Origin: Eriocheir sinensis
Lineage: Eukaryota > Arthropoda > Malacostraca > Decapoda > Varunidae
Direction of reading: 5' to 3'
DNA: 64,000 nt
Assembly: GCF_024679095.1 (NCBI RefSeq)
Contig: NW_026110839.1
Span: 248,001-312,000, forward strand
Made by a program: the position numbers and the translations under genes. The notes under the pieces were generated by a model. That model was not told where the DNA came from. It saw only the letters and a list, made by a program, of their open reading frames with translations, and did not search any database. Every line of letters begins with the position of its first letter. The first letter of the stretch is position 1. This document shows positions 1 to 17,221 of the stretch, piece by piece.

Positions 1-4930
<4,930 letters not shown>

Positions 4931-4938
<8 letters not shown>

Positions 4939-4950
4939 TGTGTATTTTGT
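4931..4950. other. Head-to-head switch with an ACATGT core
   Basis: AAAATACATGTGTATTTTGT: a reversed monomer start meets a forward one at the 6-bp palindrome ACATGT. The same kind of joint lies at 32391 and 39431, where the context is AAAATACACATGTATTTT. Confidence 0.78.
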
Positions 4951-6279
4951 ATATTTATTTTCATACAAATTGAAATTATTTTTGTTTAATTTTTTATATA
5001 TTTTCATACAAATTTTAGTTATTTAATGTGTATTTTGTATTTTTATTTTTTCTACAAATATACGTTCTTTTATCTGAATGTTGTTTATTGAATTTGTAAC
5101 GAGTTTACCTTATTTTGTATAACTATTTTCATACAAATTAAAATACTTCTGTATATTTTTGTATATAGTTTTATATAAATTTACGTTATTTTATGTGTAT
5201 TTTGTATATTTATATTTATACAAATACACATTCTTTTATTGGTATTTTGTATATTTATTTTGATACGAGTTTACATTATTTTATGTGTATTTTGTATACA
5301 TTTTTTTATACGTATTTACTTCATTTTATGTGTATTTTGTATATATATTTTTATAGAAATCTACGTTATTTTATGTGTATTCGTATATATATTTTGAAAC
5401 AAATTTACATTGTTTTATATGTATTTCGCATATCTATTTCAATACAAATCTACCTTATTGAATGTGTTTTTTGTGTATTTGTTTTAATACAAATTTAATT
5501 TTTTGATGTGTATTTTGGTATATATATTTTTATAAATAAAAAAAATGCGTTATTTTATTGGTATTTTTATAAATATTTTGATACAAATCTACATTATTTT
5601 ATGTATTTTGTATATACATTTCAATTCAAATTTAGCTTATTTTATCTGTATTTTGTATATCTATTTTCATACGAATTTAATTACTTCTGTGTTTTTTTGT
5701 ATATAGTTTTATACAAATTTACGTTATTTTATGTGTATTTTGTATATTTATATTTATACAAATACACTTTCTTTTATTGGTATTTTGTTTATTTATTTTG
5801 ATACGAATTTTCATTATTTTATGTGTATTTTGTATACATTTTCTTATACGTATTTACTTCATTTTATGTGTATTTTGTATATATACTTTTATACAAATTA
5901 CGCTATTTTATGTGTATTCGTATATATATTTTGAAACTAATTTACATTGTTTTATATGTATTTTGCATATCTATTTCAATACAGATTTACCTTATTGTAT
6001 GTGTATTTTGTATATTTATTTTAATACAAATTATTATTATTTTTATAAAAAATGCGTTATTTAATGGGTATTTTGCATCTTTATTTTCATACAAATTTAC
6101 ATTGTTTTATTAATATTCTGTGTATTTATTTTTAAACGATTTTACATTATTCTATTTGTGTTTTGTATATATTTTTTTATACATATTTACATTATTTAAT
6201 GTGTATTTTGTATATTTTAAAACAAATTTACGTTATTTTATGCGCATCTGTTAAAATATTTTGATACAAATTTACATTA
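4939..6279 (+). repeat. Orientation block 2 (plus)
   Basis: It contains type I monomers, with two partial passes of H-I-J-K-L-M-N-O (for example CAAATACACATTC at 5220 and a similar box at 5760). The two passes are direct duplicates of each other at about 540-bp spacing. One fused P/A unit near 5540 lacks the GCATC box. The full A box is at 6064. The switch to minus is near 6280. Confidence 0.8.
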
Positions 6280-7557
6280 TTACACATAGAATAATTAAAT
6301 TTATATTAAAATTAATATAGAAAATGCACGTACAATAAGGGAAATTTGTATTGAAAAAATATACAAAATGCACATAAAACAATGTATATTTGTTTTAAAA
6401 TATATATACGAATACACATAAAATAACGTATATTTCTATTGAAATATATATACAAAATACACATGAAATGACGTTAATACGTATAAAAATATATATACAC
6501 AATACACATTAAATAATGTAAATACGCATCAAAATAAATAAACAAAATATCAATAAAAGAATGTGTATTTGTATGAAAATAGATATACAAAATACACATA
6601 AAATATTGTAAATTTGTATAAAAAAAAAAAAAAAAATACAAAAAAATAATTAATTTGTGTAAAAATATAAATACAAAATACACATAAAACTAGTTAAATT
6701 TCTATTGAAATACATATACAAAATACACATAAAATAATGTAAATTTGAATGAAAATATATAAACAAATACACTTAAAATAACGTAAATTTGTATGAAATA
6801 TATATAGAAAATACACATTAAATAATGTAAATATGTATAAAAAAATATATACAAAACACAAATAGAATAATGTAAAATAGTATCAAAATAAATACACAGA
6901 ATATTAATAAAATAATGTAAATTTGTAAGAAAATAAAGATGCAAAATACCCATAAAACAACGCAATTTTTATGAAAATATATATACCAAAATACACATAA
7001 AATATTTAAATTTGTATTACAATAAATATACAAAATGCACATACAATAAGGTAAATTTGTATTGAAATAGATATGCAAAATACACATAAAACAATGTAAA
7101 TTTGTTTCAAAATATATATACGAATACACATAAAATAACGTAGATTTCTATAAAAATATATATACAAAATACATATAAAATGAAGTAAATACGTATAAGA
7201 AAATGTATACAAAATACACATCAAATAATGTAAATTCGTATCAAAATAACTAAACTAAATGCCAATAAAAGAATGTTTACTTGTATAAATATAAATATAC
7301 AAAATACACATAAAATAACGTAAAATTGTATAAAACTATATACAAAAATAAAAAAAAATAATTAAATTTGTATGAAAATAGATATACAAAAGACACATAA
7401 AATAAGCTAAATTTGAATTGAAATAAATATAGAAAATACATAAAATAATGTAAATTTGTATCAAAATATATATTCAAATACACATATATTAAAATTAATA
7501 TACAAAATGCGTATATAATAAGGTAAATTTGTATTGAAAAAATATGCAACATACACG
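6280..7557 (-). repeat. Orientation block 3 (minus)
   Basis: It begins inside a P/O monomer (ACACATAGAATAATT) and holds one A anchor near 6938. It contains the (A)17 run at 6620. It ends in AAAAATATGCAACATACACG followed by TTTACTCATAC, a switch that recurs elsewhere (see findings). Confidence 0.8.
6620..6636. repeat. (A)17 run in a reversed H monomer
   Basis: The normal reversed H monomer reads TTTGTATAAAACTATATAC. Here TTTGTAT is followed by an unbroken run of 17 A and then TACAAAAAAATAATT. No target-site duplication or retroelement body is visible beside it. Confidence 0.8.
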
Positions 7558-8820
7558 TTTACTCATACAAATTTATATTATTTTATTGGTATTTTGTTTA
7601 TTTATTTTGATACGAATTACATGATTAAATGTGTATTTTGTACATATTTTTTTATACGTATTTACATTATTTAATGTGTATTTTGTTTATATATTTTCAT
7701 ACAAATTTACGTTATTATATGTGTATTTGTATAAATATTTTGATACAAATTTACTTTATTTCATGTATTTTGTATATATATATTTCAATTCAAATTTAGC
7801 TTATTTTGTGTGTATTTTGTATATATTTTCATACAAATTTAATTACTTCTGTGTATTTTTGTATATAGTTTTATATAAATTTACGTTATTTTGTGTATTT
7901 TGTATATTTATATTTATACAAATACACATTCTTTTATTGCTATTTTGTTTATTTATTTTGATACGAATTTACATTATTTTGTGTGTATTTTGTATACATT
8001 TTTTTATACGTATTTACTTCATTTTATGTGTATTTTGTATATATATTTTTATAGAAATCTACGTTATTATATGTGTATTCGTATATATATTTTGAAACAA
8101 ATTTACATTGTTTTATATGTATTTTGCATATCTATTTCAATACAAATTTACCTTATTGTATGTGTTTTTTGTATATTTATTTTAATACAAATTTAATTTT
8201 TTGATGTGTATTTTGGTATATATATTTTTATAAATAAGAAAAATGCGTTATTTTATGGGTATTTTGCTTCTTTATTTTCATACAAATTTACATTATTTTA
8301 TTAATATTCTGTGTATTTATTTTGATACGATTTTACATTATTGTATTTGTGTTTTGTACATATTTTTTTTATACAAATTTACGTTATTTTAAGTTTATTT
8401 GTTTATGTATTTTCATTCAAATTTACATTATTTTATGTGAATTTTGTGTATGTATTTCAATACAAATTTACCTAATTTTATGTGTATTTTGTATATTTAT
8501 TTTCATACAAATTTAAAATATTTTTGTGTATTTTTGTATATAGTTTGATACAAATTTAGGTTATTTTATGTGTATTTTGTGTATATATTTTCATACAAAT
8601 ACACATTCTTTTATTGATATTTTGTTTATTTATTTTGACGCGAATGTTATGTGAATTTGTTTTCATTTCATACAAATTGACATTATTTTATGTGTATTTT
8701 GTACATGTATTTAAATACAAATTTAACTAATTATATGTGTATTTTGTATATCTCTTTTCATACAAATTGAAATTTATTTTTTTGTTTTTTTGTATATATT
8801 TTTATTCAAATTTTCATAAT
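7558..8820 (+). repeat. Orientation block 4 (plus)
   Basis: It starts at TTTACTCATACAAATTT, then a J-type monomer, K, D, E and so on. The A monomer (ATGGGTATTTTGCTTC) is at 8255. After A the C monomer runs directly into E (no D), as also at 10951 and near 48660. The block ends near 8820 with a type II tail (TATTCAAATTTTCATAAT). Confidence 0.8.
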
Positions 8821-9894
8821 CTTATAAAAATATATATACCAAAATACACATAAAATATTTAAATTTGCATTGAAATAAATATACAAAATGCACATACAAT
8901 AAGGTAAATTTGTATTGAAAGAGATATGCAAAAATACATATAAAACAATGTAAATTTGTTTCAAAATATATATACGAATACAAATAAAAAAACGTAGATT
9001 TCTATGAAAATATATATACAAAATACACTTAAAATTAAGTAAATACGTATAAAAAAATGTATACAAAATACACATAAAATTATGTAAATTCGAATTAAAA
9101 TAAATAAACAAAATACCAATAAAAGAATGTGTATTTGGATAAATATAAATATACAAAATACACATACAAAATAAACATAAAATAAGGTAGATTTGTAAAA
9201 AAAATATATGTACAAAATACACATAAAATAATGTAAATTTATATAAATATATATATACAAATACACATAAAATACCATGAATTTGTATAAAAATATATAT
9301 TCAAAATAAATATTAAATAATGTAAAAGCGTATAAAAATATATATACAAAGTACATATAAAATAATGTAAATTCGTATCAATATAAATCAACAAAACACC
9401 AAAAAATAATATATATTTGAATGAAAATAAATTTACAAAATACACATAACATAACTAAAATTTGTATTAAAATATATACAAAAATATATAGAAATAATTT
9501 GAGTTTGTATGAAAATAGATATACAAAATACACATAAAACTAGGTAAATTTCTTTAGAAATGTATATACAAAATACCCATAAAATATTGTAGATTTGTGT
9601 CAAAATATATAAAAAAATACACATAAAATAACGTAAATTTGTATGAAAAATATATACAAAATACACATAGAATAATGTCAATTCGTATCAAAATGAATCA
9701 GCAGAATATCAATAAAATAATGTAAATTTGTATGAAAATAAAGATGCAAAATACCCAAAAAATAAAGCATATGTTTATAAAAATACAGATACAAAAATAC
9801 ACATCGAATAATTAAATTTGTATTAAAATTAATATACAAAATGCGTATATAATAAGGTAAATTTGTATTGAAAAAATATGCAACATACACGTTT
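8821..9894 (-). repeat. Orientation block 5 (minus)
   Basis: It includes a duplicon rich in TTAAATAATG and CCATGAATTTG (about 9160-9380). Copies of this lie near 15257-15480, 20410-20630, 24459-24700, 28996-29220, 30010-30230, 34060-34260 and 36999-37160. Its right part (from 9621) is copy 1 of a 363-bp tandem duplication. Confidence 0.78.
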
Positions 9895-9982
9895 ACTCAT
9901 ACAAATTTATATTATTTTATTGGTATTTTGTTTATTTATTTTGATACGAATTACATGATTATATGTATTTTGTACATATTTA
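9895..9982 (+). repeat. Orientation block 6 (short plus insert)
   Basis: Only about 88 bp in plus orientation: TTTACTCATAC, a J-type monomer and half a K monomer ending TGTACATATTT. It is cut off by the start of the second copy of the 363-bp duplication. Confidence 0.75.
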
Positions 9983-10255
9983 AACATAAAATAACGTAAA
10001 TTTGTATGAAAATATATACAAAATACACATAGAATAATGTCAATTCGTATCAAAATGAATGAGCAGAATATCAATAAAATAATGTAAATTTGTATGAAAA
10101 TAAAGATGCAAAATACCCAAAAAATAAAGCATATGTTTATAAAAATACAGATACAAAAATACACATCGAATAATTAAATTTGTATTAATATTAATATACA
10201 AAATGCGTATATAATAAGGTAAATTTGTATTGAAAAAATATGCAACATACACGTT
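9983..10255 (-). repeat. Orientation block 7 (minus, second copy of 363-bp unit)
   Basis: It repeats 9621-9894 with very few differences, for example GAATGAGC for GAATCAGC. It ends at the same CATACACG/TTTACTCATAC switch as block 5. Confidence 0.8.
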
Positions 10256-11664
10256 TACTCATACAAATTTCTATTATTTTATTGGTATTTTGTTTATTTA
10301 TTTTGATACGAATTACATGATTATATGTGTATTTTGTACATATTTTTTTTATACGTATTTACATTATTTAATGTGTATTTTGTTTATATATTTTCATACA
10401 AATTTACGTTATTATATGTGTATTTGTATAAATATTTTGATACAAATTTACTTTATTTCATGTATTTTGTATATATATTTCAATTCAAATTTAGCTTATT
10501 TCGTGTGTATTTTGTATATATTTTTATACAAATTTAATTACTTTTGTGTATTTTTGTATATAGTTTTATATAAATTTACGTTATTTTATGTGTATTTTGT
10601 ATATTTATATTCATACAAATACACATTCTTTTATTGGTATTTTGTTTATTTATTTTGATACGAATTTACATTATTTTATTTGTATTTTGTATACATTTTT
10701 TTATACGTATTTACTTCATTTTATGTGTATTTTCTATATATATTTTTATAGAAATCTACGTTATTTTATGTGTATTCGTATATATATTTTGAAACAAATT
10801 TACATTGTTTTATATGTATTTTGCATATCTATTTCAATACAAATTTACCTTATTGTATGTGTTTTTTGTATATTTATTTTAATACAAATTTAATTTTTTG
10901 ATGTGTATTTTGGTATATATATTTTTATAAATAAAAAAATGCGTTATTTTATGGGTATTTTGCTTTTTTATTTTCATACAAATTTACATTATTTTATTAA
11001 TATTCTGTGTATTTATTTTGATACGATTTTACATTATTGTATTTGTGTTTTGTACATATTTTTTTATACAAATTTACGTTATTTTAAGTGTATTTGTTTA
11101 TGTATTTTCATTCATATTTACATTATTTTATGTGTATTTTGTATATTTATTTTCATACAAATTTAAAATATTTTTGTGTATTTTTGTATATAGTTTGATA
11201 CAAATTTAGGTTATTTTATGTGTATTTTGTATATCTATTTTCATACAAATACACATTCTTTTACTGACATTTTGTTTATTTATTTTGACGCGAATTTACA
11301 TTATTTAATGTGTATTTTGTATATATATTTTTATACGTATTTACATCATTTCATGTGTATTTTGTATAGTTTTAAACAAATTTATATTATATAATGTGTA
11401 TTTTGTATATATATATTTATACAAATACACATTCTTTTATTGGTATTTTGTTTATTTATTTTGATACTAATTTACATTATTTTATGTGTATTTTGTATAC
11501 ATTTTTTATACGTATTTACTTAATTTTATGTGTATTTTGTATATATATTTTTATAGAAATCTACCTTATTTCATGTGTATTCGTATATATATTTTGAAAC
11601 AAATTTACATTGTTTATATGTATTTTGCATATCTATTTTTGTGTATTCTGTATTTATTTTTGTT
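10256..11664 (+). repeat. Orientation block 8 (plus)
   Basis: It contains the sequence after TTTACTCATAC, an I-J-K-L-M-N-O run, an A monomer at 10951, then a type I run with GACGCGAA at 11287. It ends in GCATATCTATTTTTGTG and a short TATTTATTTTTGTTATACAT link, an unusual switch found again inverted near 16416. Confidence 0.8.
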
Positions 11665-12120
11665 ATACATAGAATAATGTAAAATCGTATCAAAATAAGT
11701 ACACAGAATATCAATAAAATAATTTAAATTTGTATGAAAATAAAGATGCAAAATACCCATAAGATAAAGCATATTTTTTTTAAATACATATACAAAAATA
11801 CACATAGAATAATTAAATTTGTATTAAAATAATATACAAAATGCACACAACAATAAGGTAAATTTGTATTGAAAAAAACGAAAATTACAAATAAAACAGT
11901 TTAAATTTATTTCAAAATATATATACGAATACACATAAAATAACGTAGATTTCTATTGAAATATATATACAAAATACACATGAAATTATGTAAATACGTA
12001 TAAAAATATATATATAAAATACATATTAAGTAATGTAAATTCGTGATAAAATAAATAAACAAAATATCATGAAAAGAATGTGTATTTGTATGAAAATAAA
12101 TAGATAATAAATTTGTATAT
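11572..12120 (-). repeat. Left arm of a ~550-bp inverted repeat
   Basis: It pairs with 15960-16508 (coordinate sum about 28080). The shared rare strings are TTTTTGTTATACAT, TTGTTTATATG and AGATAATAAATTTG. The switch at 11664 is itself inside the arm. Confidence 0.83.
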
Positions 12121-12241
12121 AATATATATACAAAATACACATAAAATTATATAAATATAAAAATGTAAACAAAATACACATAAAATAATGTAAATTCGAA
12201 ATAAATAAATAAACAAAATACCAATAAAAGAATGTGTATTT
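11665..12241 (-). repeat. Orientation block 9 (minus)
   Basis: It begins with a B/C remnant (TACATAGAATAATG). It carries the private sequence TAGATAATAAATTTG at about 12107. It is the inverted partner of 15960-16416. It ends at TGTGTATTTGTTCTGTGTAT, where an I monomer meets an H monomer head to head. Confidence 0.8.
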
Positions 12242-12635
12242 GTTCTGTGTATTTTTGTATATAGTTTTATACAAATTTACGATATTTTATGTGTATTTTG
12301 TATATTTATATTTATACAAATACACATTCTTTTACTGGTATTTTGTTTATTTATTTTGATACGATTTTTATGTGTATTTTGTATTCGTTTTTTAATACGT
12401 ATTTACTTCATTTTATGTGTATTTTGTATATATTTTTATAGAAATCAACGTTATTTTATGTGTATTCGTATATATATTTTGAAACAAATTTACATTGTTT
12501 TATATGTATTTTGCATATCTATTTCAATACAAATTTACCTTACAGTATGTGCATTTTTTATATTTATTTTAATACAAATTTTAATATTTTATGTGTATTT
12601 TGGTATATATATTTTTATGAAAAATGCGTTATTTT

Positions 12636-13349
12636 ATGGCTATTTTGCATCTTTATTTTCATACAAATTTACATTATTTATTTAATATTCTGTGTATTTA
12701 TTTTGATACGATTTTACATTATTCTATTTGTGTTTTGTATATATTTTTTTATACATATTTACATTATTTAATTAGTATTTTGTATATATATTTGATACAA
12801 ATTTACGTAATTTTAAGTGTATATGTTTATATATTTTCATTAAAATTTCCATTATTTTATGTGTATTTTGTAAATGTATTTCAATACAAATTTACCTAAT
12901 TTTATGTGTATTTTGTATATTTATTTTCATACAAATTTAAATTGTTTTTGTGTATTTTTGTATATAGTTTTATACAAACTTAGGTTATTTTAAGAGTATT
13001 TTGTATATCTATTTTCATACAAATACACATTCTTTTATTGATATTTTGTTTATTTATTTTGACGAGAATTTAAATTATTTAATGTGTATTTTGTATATAT
13101 ATATTTTTATACGTATTTACATCATTTCATGTGTATTTTGTATATATATTTCTATAGAAATCTACGTTATTTTATGTGTATTCGTATATAGATTTTTAAA
13201 CAAATTTACGCTTTAATGTGCATTTTGTATATTTTTTCAATACAAATTTACCTTATTGTACGTGCATTTTGCATATTAATTTTAATACAAATTTAATTAT
13301 TCTATGTGTATTTTTGTATATGTATTTTTTAAAAAATATGCTTTATTTT
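12636..13349 (+). repeat. Full 714-bp HOR period
   Basis: It runs from an A monomer (ATGGCTATTTTGCATC) at 12636 to the next A (ATGGGTATTTTGCATC) at 13350. The order B, C, D, E, F, G, H, I, J, K, L, M, N, O, P is readable throughout. J carries GACGAGAA here, and N is shortened after TTTACGCTTTAATG. The length is the same as the specimen at 22124. Confidence 0.85.
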
Positions 13350-13576
13350 ATGGGTATTTTGCATCTTTATTTTCATACAAAATTACATTATTTTATTGAT
13401 ATTCTGTGTATTTATTTTGATACGATTTTACATTATTTTATTTGTGTTTAGTATATATTTTTTTATACATATTTACATTATTTAATGTGTTTTTTGTATA
13501 TATATTTATTTTAATACAAAATCAAATATTTTATGTTTTTTCGTATATATATTGTTTAAAAAAATGCGTTATTTTA

Positions 13577-14282
13577 TGGGTATTTTGCATCTTAATTTTC
13601 ATACAAATTTACATTATTTTATTAATATTTTCTGTATTTATTTTGATACGATTTTACATTATTTTATTTGTGTTTAGTATATATTTTTTTTATACATATT
13701 TACATTGTTTAATGTGTTTTTTGTATATATATTTGATACAAATTTACGTTATTTTAAGTCTATATGTTTATATATTTTCATTCAAATTTACATTATTTTA
13801 TGTATATTTTGTATATGTATTTCAATACAAATTTACCTAATTTTATATGTTTTTTGTATATTTATTTTCATACAAGTTTAAATTATTTTTTGTGTATTTT
13901 TGTTTATAGTTTTATACAAATTTAGGTTATTTTATGTGTATTTTGTATATCTATTTTCATACAAATACACATTCTTTTCATGATATTTTGTTTATTTATT
14001 TTGACACGAACTAACATTATTTAATGTGTATTTTGTATATATATTTTTATACGTATTTACATTATTTCAAGTGTATTTTGTATATATATTTCTATAGAAA
14101 TCTGCGTTATTTTATGTGTATTCGTATATATATTTTGAAACAAATTTACATTGTTTTATGTGTATTTTGCATATTTTTTCAATACAAATTTACCTTATTG
14201 TATGTGCATTTTGTATATTAATTTTAATACAAATTTGATTAATCTATGTGTATTTTTGTATATGTATTTTTATAAAAATATG
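13577..14282 (+). repeat. HOR copy of the TTTCAAGTG subtype, ending at an orientation switch
   Basis: It starts with an A monomer at 13577, only 227 bp after the A at 13350, so the preceding period (13350-13576) is strongly truncated. B carries the TATTTTCTGTATTT form and L starts with TTTCAAGTG, as at 16511, 22124 and 35770. The last monomer stops at the switch near 14283. Confidence 0.8.
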
Positions 14283-14405
14283 TAATTAGTGAAATTTGTA
14301 TTTAAATACATGTACAAAATACACATAAAATAATGTAAATTTGTATGAAATGAAAACAAATTCACATAAAATAACGTACATTTGTATAAAATAGATATAC
14401 AAAAT
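14283..14405 (-). repeat. Orientation block 11 (short minus insert, type II)
   Basis: About 123 bp of type II F and E monomers in reverse (TTTAAATACATGTACAAAAT, then ATGAAATGAAAACAAATTC). It is flanked on both sides by plus-strand type I sequence. The right switch reads AGATATACAAAATAATTTTA. Confidence 0.8.
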
Positions 14406-16416
14406 AATTTTATGTGTATTTTGTATATTTATTTTCATACAAATTTAAATTATTTTTGTGTATTTTTGTATATAGTTTTATACAAACAGGTTATTTTATG
14501 AGTATTTTGTATATCTATTTTCATACAAATACACATTCTTTTATTGATATTTTGTTTATTTATTTTGACGAGAATTTAAATTATTTAATGTGCATTTTGT
14601 ATATATATTTTTATACGTATTTACATCATTTCATGTGTATTTTGTATATATCTTTCTATAGAAATCTACGTTATATTATGTGTATTCGTATATCGATTTT
14701 TAAACAAATTTACACTTTTTTGTGTATTTTGCATATTTTTTCAAAACAATTTGACCTTATTGTATATGCATTTTGTATATTAATTTTAATACAAATTTAA
14801 TTATTCTATGTGTATTTTTGTATATGTATTTTTATAAAAATATGCTTTATTTTATGGGTATTTTGCATCTTTATTTTCATACAAATTTACGTTATTTTAT
14901 TGATATTCTGCTTATTCATTTTGATACGATTTGACATTATTCTATGTGTATTTTGTATATATTTTTCAAACAAATTTACGTTATTTTATGTGTATTTGTT
15001 TATATATTCTGACACAAATTTACAATATTTTATGGGTATTTTGTATATATATTTCAAAAGAAATTTACCTATTTTTATGTGTATTTTGAATATCTATTTT
15101 CATACAAACTCAAATTATTTTTATGTATTTTTGGATATATTTCAATACAAATTTTAGTTATGTTATGTGTATTTTGTAAATCTATTTTCAATCAAATATA
15201 TATTATTTTATTGGTATTTTGTTGATTTATATTGATACGAATTTACATTATTTTAGATGTACTTTTTATATATATTTTTATACGCATTTACATTATTTAA
15301 TATTTATTTTGAATGTATAATTTTATACAAATTCATGGTATTTTATGTGTATTTGTATATATATTTTCATATAAATTTACATTATTTTATGTGTATTTTG
15401 TACATATATTTCATTACAAATTTACCTTATTTTATGTTTATTTTGTATGTGTATTTTGTACATTTATATTTATACAAATACACATTCTTTTATTGGTATT
15501 TTGTTTATTTATTTTGTTTCGAATTTATATTATTTTATGTGTATTTTGTTTACACTTTTTTATACGTATTTACCTAATTTTATGTGTATTTTGTATATAT
15601 ATTTTTATAGAGATCTACGTTATTTTATGTGTATTCGTATATATATTTTGAGACAAATTTACTTTGTTTTATATGTATTTTTGCATATCTCTTTCAATAC
15701 AAATTTACCTTATTGTATGTGCATTTTGTACATTTATTTCAATACAAATTTAAATATTTTATGTGTATTTTGGTATATATATTTTTATAAGAAATGCGCT
15801 ATTTGATGGGAATTTTGCATCTTTATTTTCATACAAATTTACATTATTTTATTAATATTCGGTGTATATATTTTGATACGATCTTACATTATTCTATTTG
15901 TTTTTTGTATATATATTTTTTTATACATATTTACATTATTTAATGTATATCTTGCATATATATTTCATACAAATTTATTATCTATTATTTATTTTCATAC
16001 AAATACACATTCTTTTCATGATATTTTGTTTATTTATTTTGACACGAATTTACATTACTTAATTTGTATTTTATATATACATTTTTATACGTATTTACAT
16101 AATTTCATGTGTATTTTGTATATATATTTCTATAGAAATCTACGTTATTTTATGTGTATTCGTATATATATTTTGAAACAAATTTACAATGTTTTATTTG
16201 TATTTTGCGTTTTTTTTCAATACAAATTTACCTTATTGTATGTGTGCATTTTGTATATTAATTTTAATACAAATTTAATTATTCTATGTGTATTTTTGTA
16301 TATGTATTTATCTTATCTTATGGGTATTTTGTATCTTTGTTTTCATACAAATTTAAATTATTTTATTGATATTCTGTGTACTTATTTTGATACGATTTCA
16401 CATTATTCTATGTATA
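14406..16416 (+). repeat. Orientation block 12 (plus)
   Basis: A monomers at 14854, 15806 and 16320. The region 14990-15480 holds the CAAAAGAAATTTACC and CATGGTATTTTATG duplicon also seen on the minus strand near 20410-20880, 30010-30480, 34060-34500 and 37000-37400. The last 460 bp are the inverted partner of block 9. Confidence 0.8.
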
Positions 16417-16508
16417 ACAAAAATAAATACAGAATACACAAAAATAGATATGCAAAATACATATAAACAATGTAAATTTGTTTCAAAATATATATACGAA
16501 TACACATG
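15960..16508 (+). repeat. Right arm of a ~550-bp inverted repeat
   Basis: The reverse complement of 11572-12120, including the switch at 16416. It ends at 16508, exactly where a fresh HOR begins at 16511. Confidence 0.83.
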
Positions 16509-16509
16509 A
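16417..16509 (-). repeat. Orientation block 13 (short minus insert)
   Basis: About 93 bp in reverse orientation: AAAATAGATATGC, CATATAAACAATG and ATACGAATACACATGAC. It is the inverted copy of 11572-11664, including the one-base-shorter TTGTTTATATG form. It joins a fresh A monomer at 16511. Confidence 0.8.
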
Positions 16510-16510
16510 C

Positions 16511-17221
16511 ATGGGTATTTTGAATCTTAATATTCATACAAATTTACATTATTTTATTTATATTTTCTGTATTTATTTTGATAAGATTTTACATTATTTT
16601 ATTTGTGTTTTGTATATATTTTTTTATACATACTTACATTATTTAAAGTGTTTTTTGTAATATATTTGATACAAATTTACGTTATTTTAAGTCTATATGT
16701 TTATATATTTTCATTCAAATTTACATTATTTTATGTGTATTTTGTATATGTATACAAAACAAATTTACCTAATTTTATATGTTTTTTGTATATTTATTTT
16801 CATACAAGTTTAAATTATTTTTGTTTGTTTTTGTATATAGTTTTATACAAATTTAGGTTATTTTATGTGTATTTTGTATATCTATTTTCATACAAATACA
16901 CATTCTTTTCATGATATTTTGTTTATTTATTTGACACGAATTAACATTATTTAATGTGTATTTTGTATATATATTTTTATACGTATTTACATTATTTCAA
17001 GTGTATTTTGTATATATATTTCTATAGAAATCTACGTTATTTTATGTGTATTCGTATATATATTTTGAAACAAATTTACATTGTTTTATGTGTATTTTGC
17101 ATATTTTTTCAATACAAATTTACATTATTGTATGTGCATTTTGTATATTAATTTTAATACAAATTTGATTAATCTATGTGTATTTTTCTGTATGTATTTT
17201 TATAAAAATATGCTTTATTTT
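16511..17221 (+). repeat. HOR period of 711 bp, TTTCAAGTG subtype
   Basis: It runs from A (ATGGGTATTTTGAATC) at 16511 to A (ATAGGTATTTTGCATC) at 17222. It shares private variants with 22124-22837: TATTTTCTGTATTT in B, GACACGAATTAACATT in J, and TTTCAAGTG in L. It is the first part of a longer direct duplication with 22124-24452. Confidence 0.83.

Larger units (their letters stand above)
9621..10346. repeat. Tandem duplication of a 363-bp unit
   Basis: ACATAAAATAACGTAAATTT starts copy 1 at 9621 and copy 2 at 9984. The copies share private variants, such as GCAGAATATC and the CATCGAATAATT box, and both carry the same minus-to-plus switch. Differences seen: one A fewer before TATATACAAA in copy 2, GAATGAGC for GAATCAGC, TTAATATTAA for TTAAAATTAA, and a TG indel near the right end. 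So the unit was copied after the inversion had formed, and recently. Confidence 0.85.
12242..14282 (+). repeat. Orientation block 10 (plus)
   Basis: It holds H to P, a complete 714-bp HOR from 12636, a truncated 227-bp period from 13350, and a TTTCAAGTG-subtype HOR from 13577. It ends at ATAAAAATATGTAATTAG near 14283. Confidence 0.82.

Noticed and set aside
6620..6636. Poly(A) tail of a retroposed element
   Set aside because: Both sides are in-phase satellite monomers. There is no element body and no target-site duplication, so slippage in an A-rich monomer is simpler.
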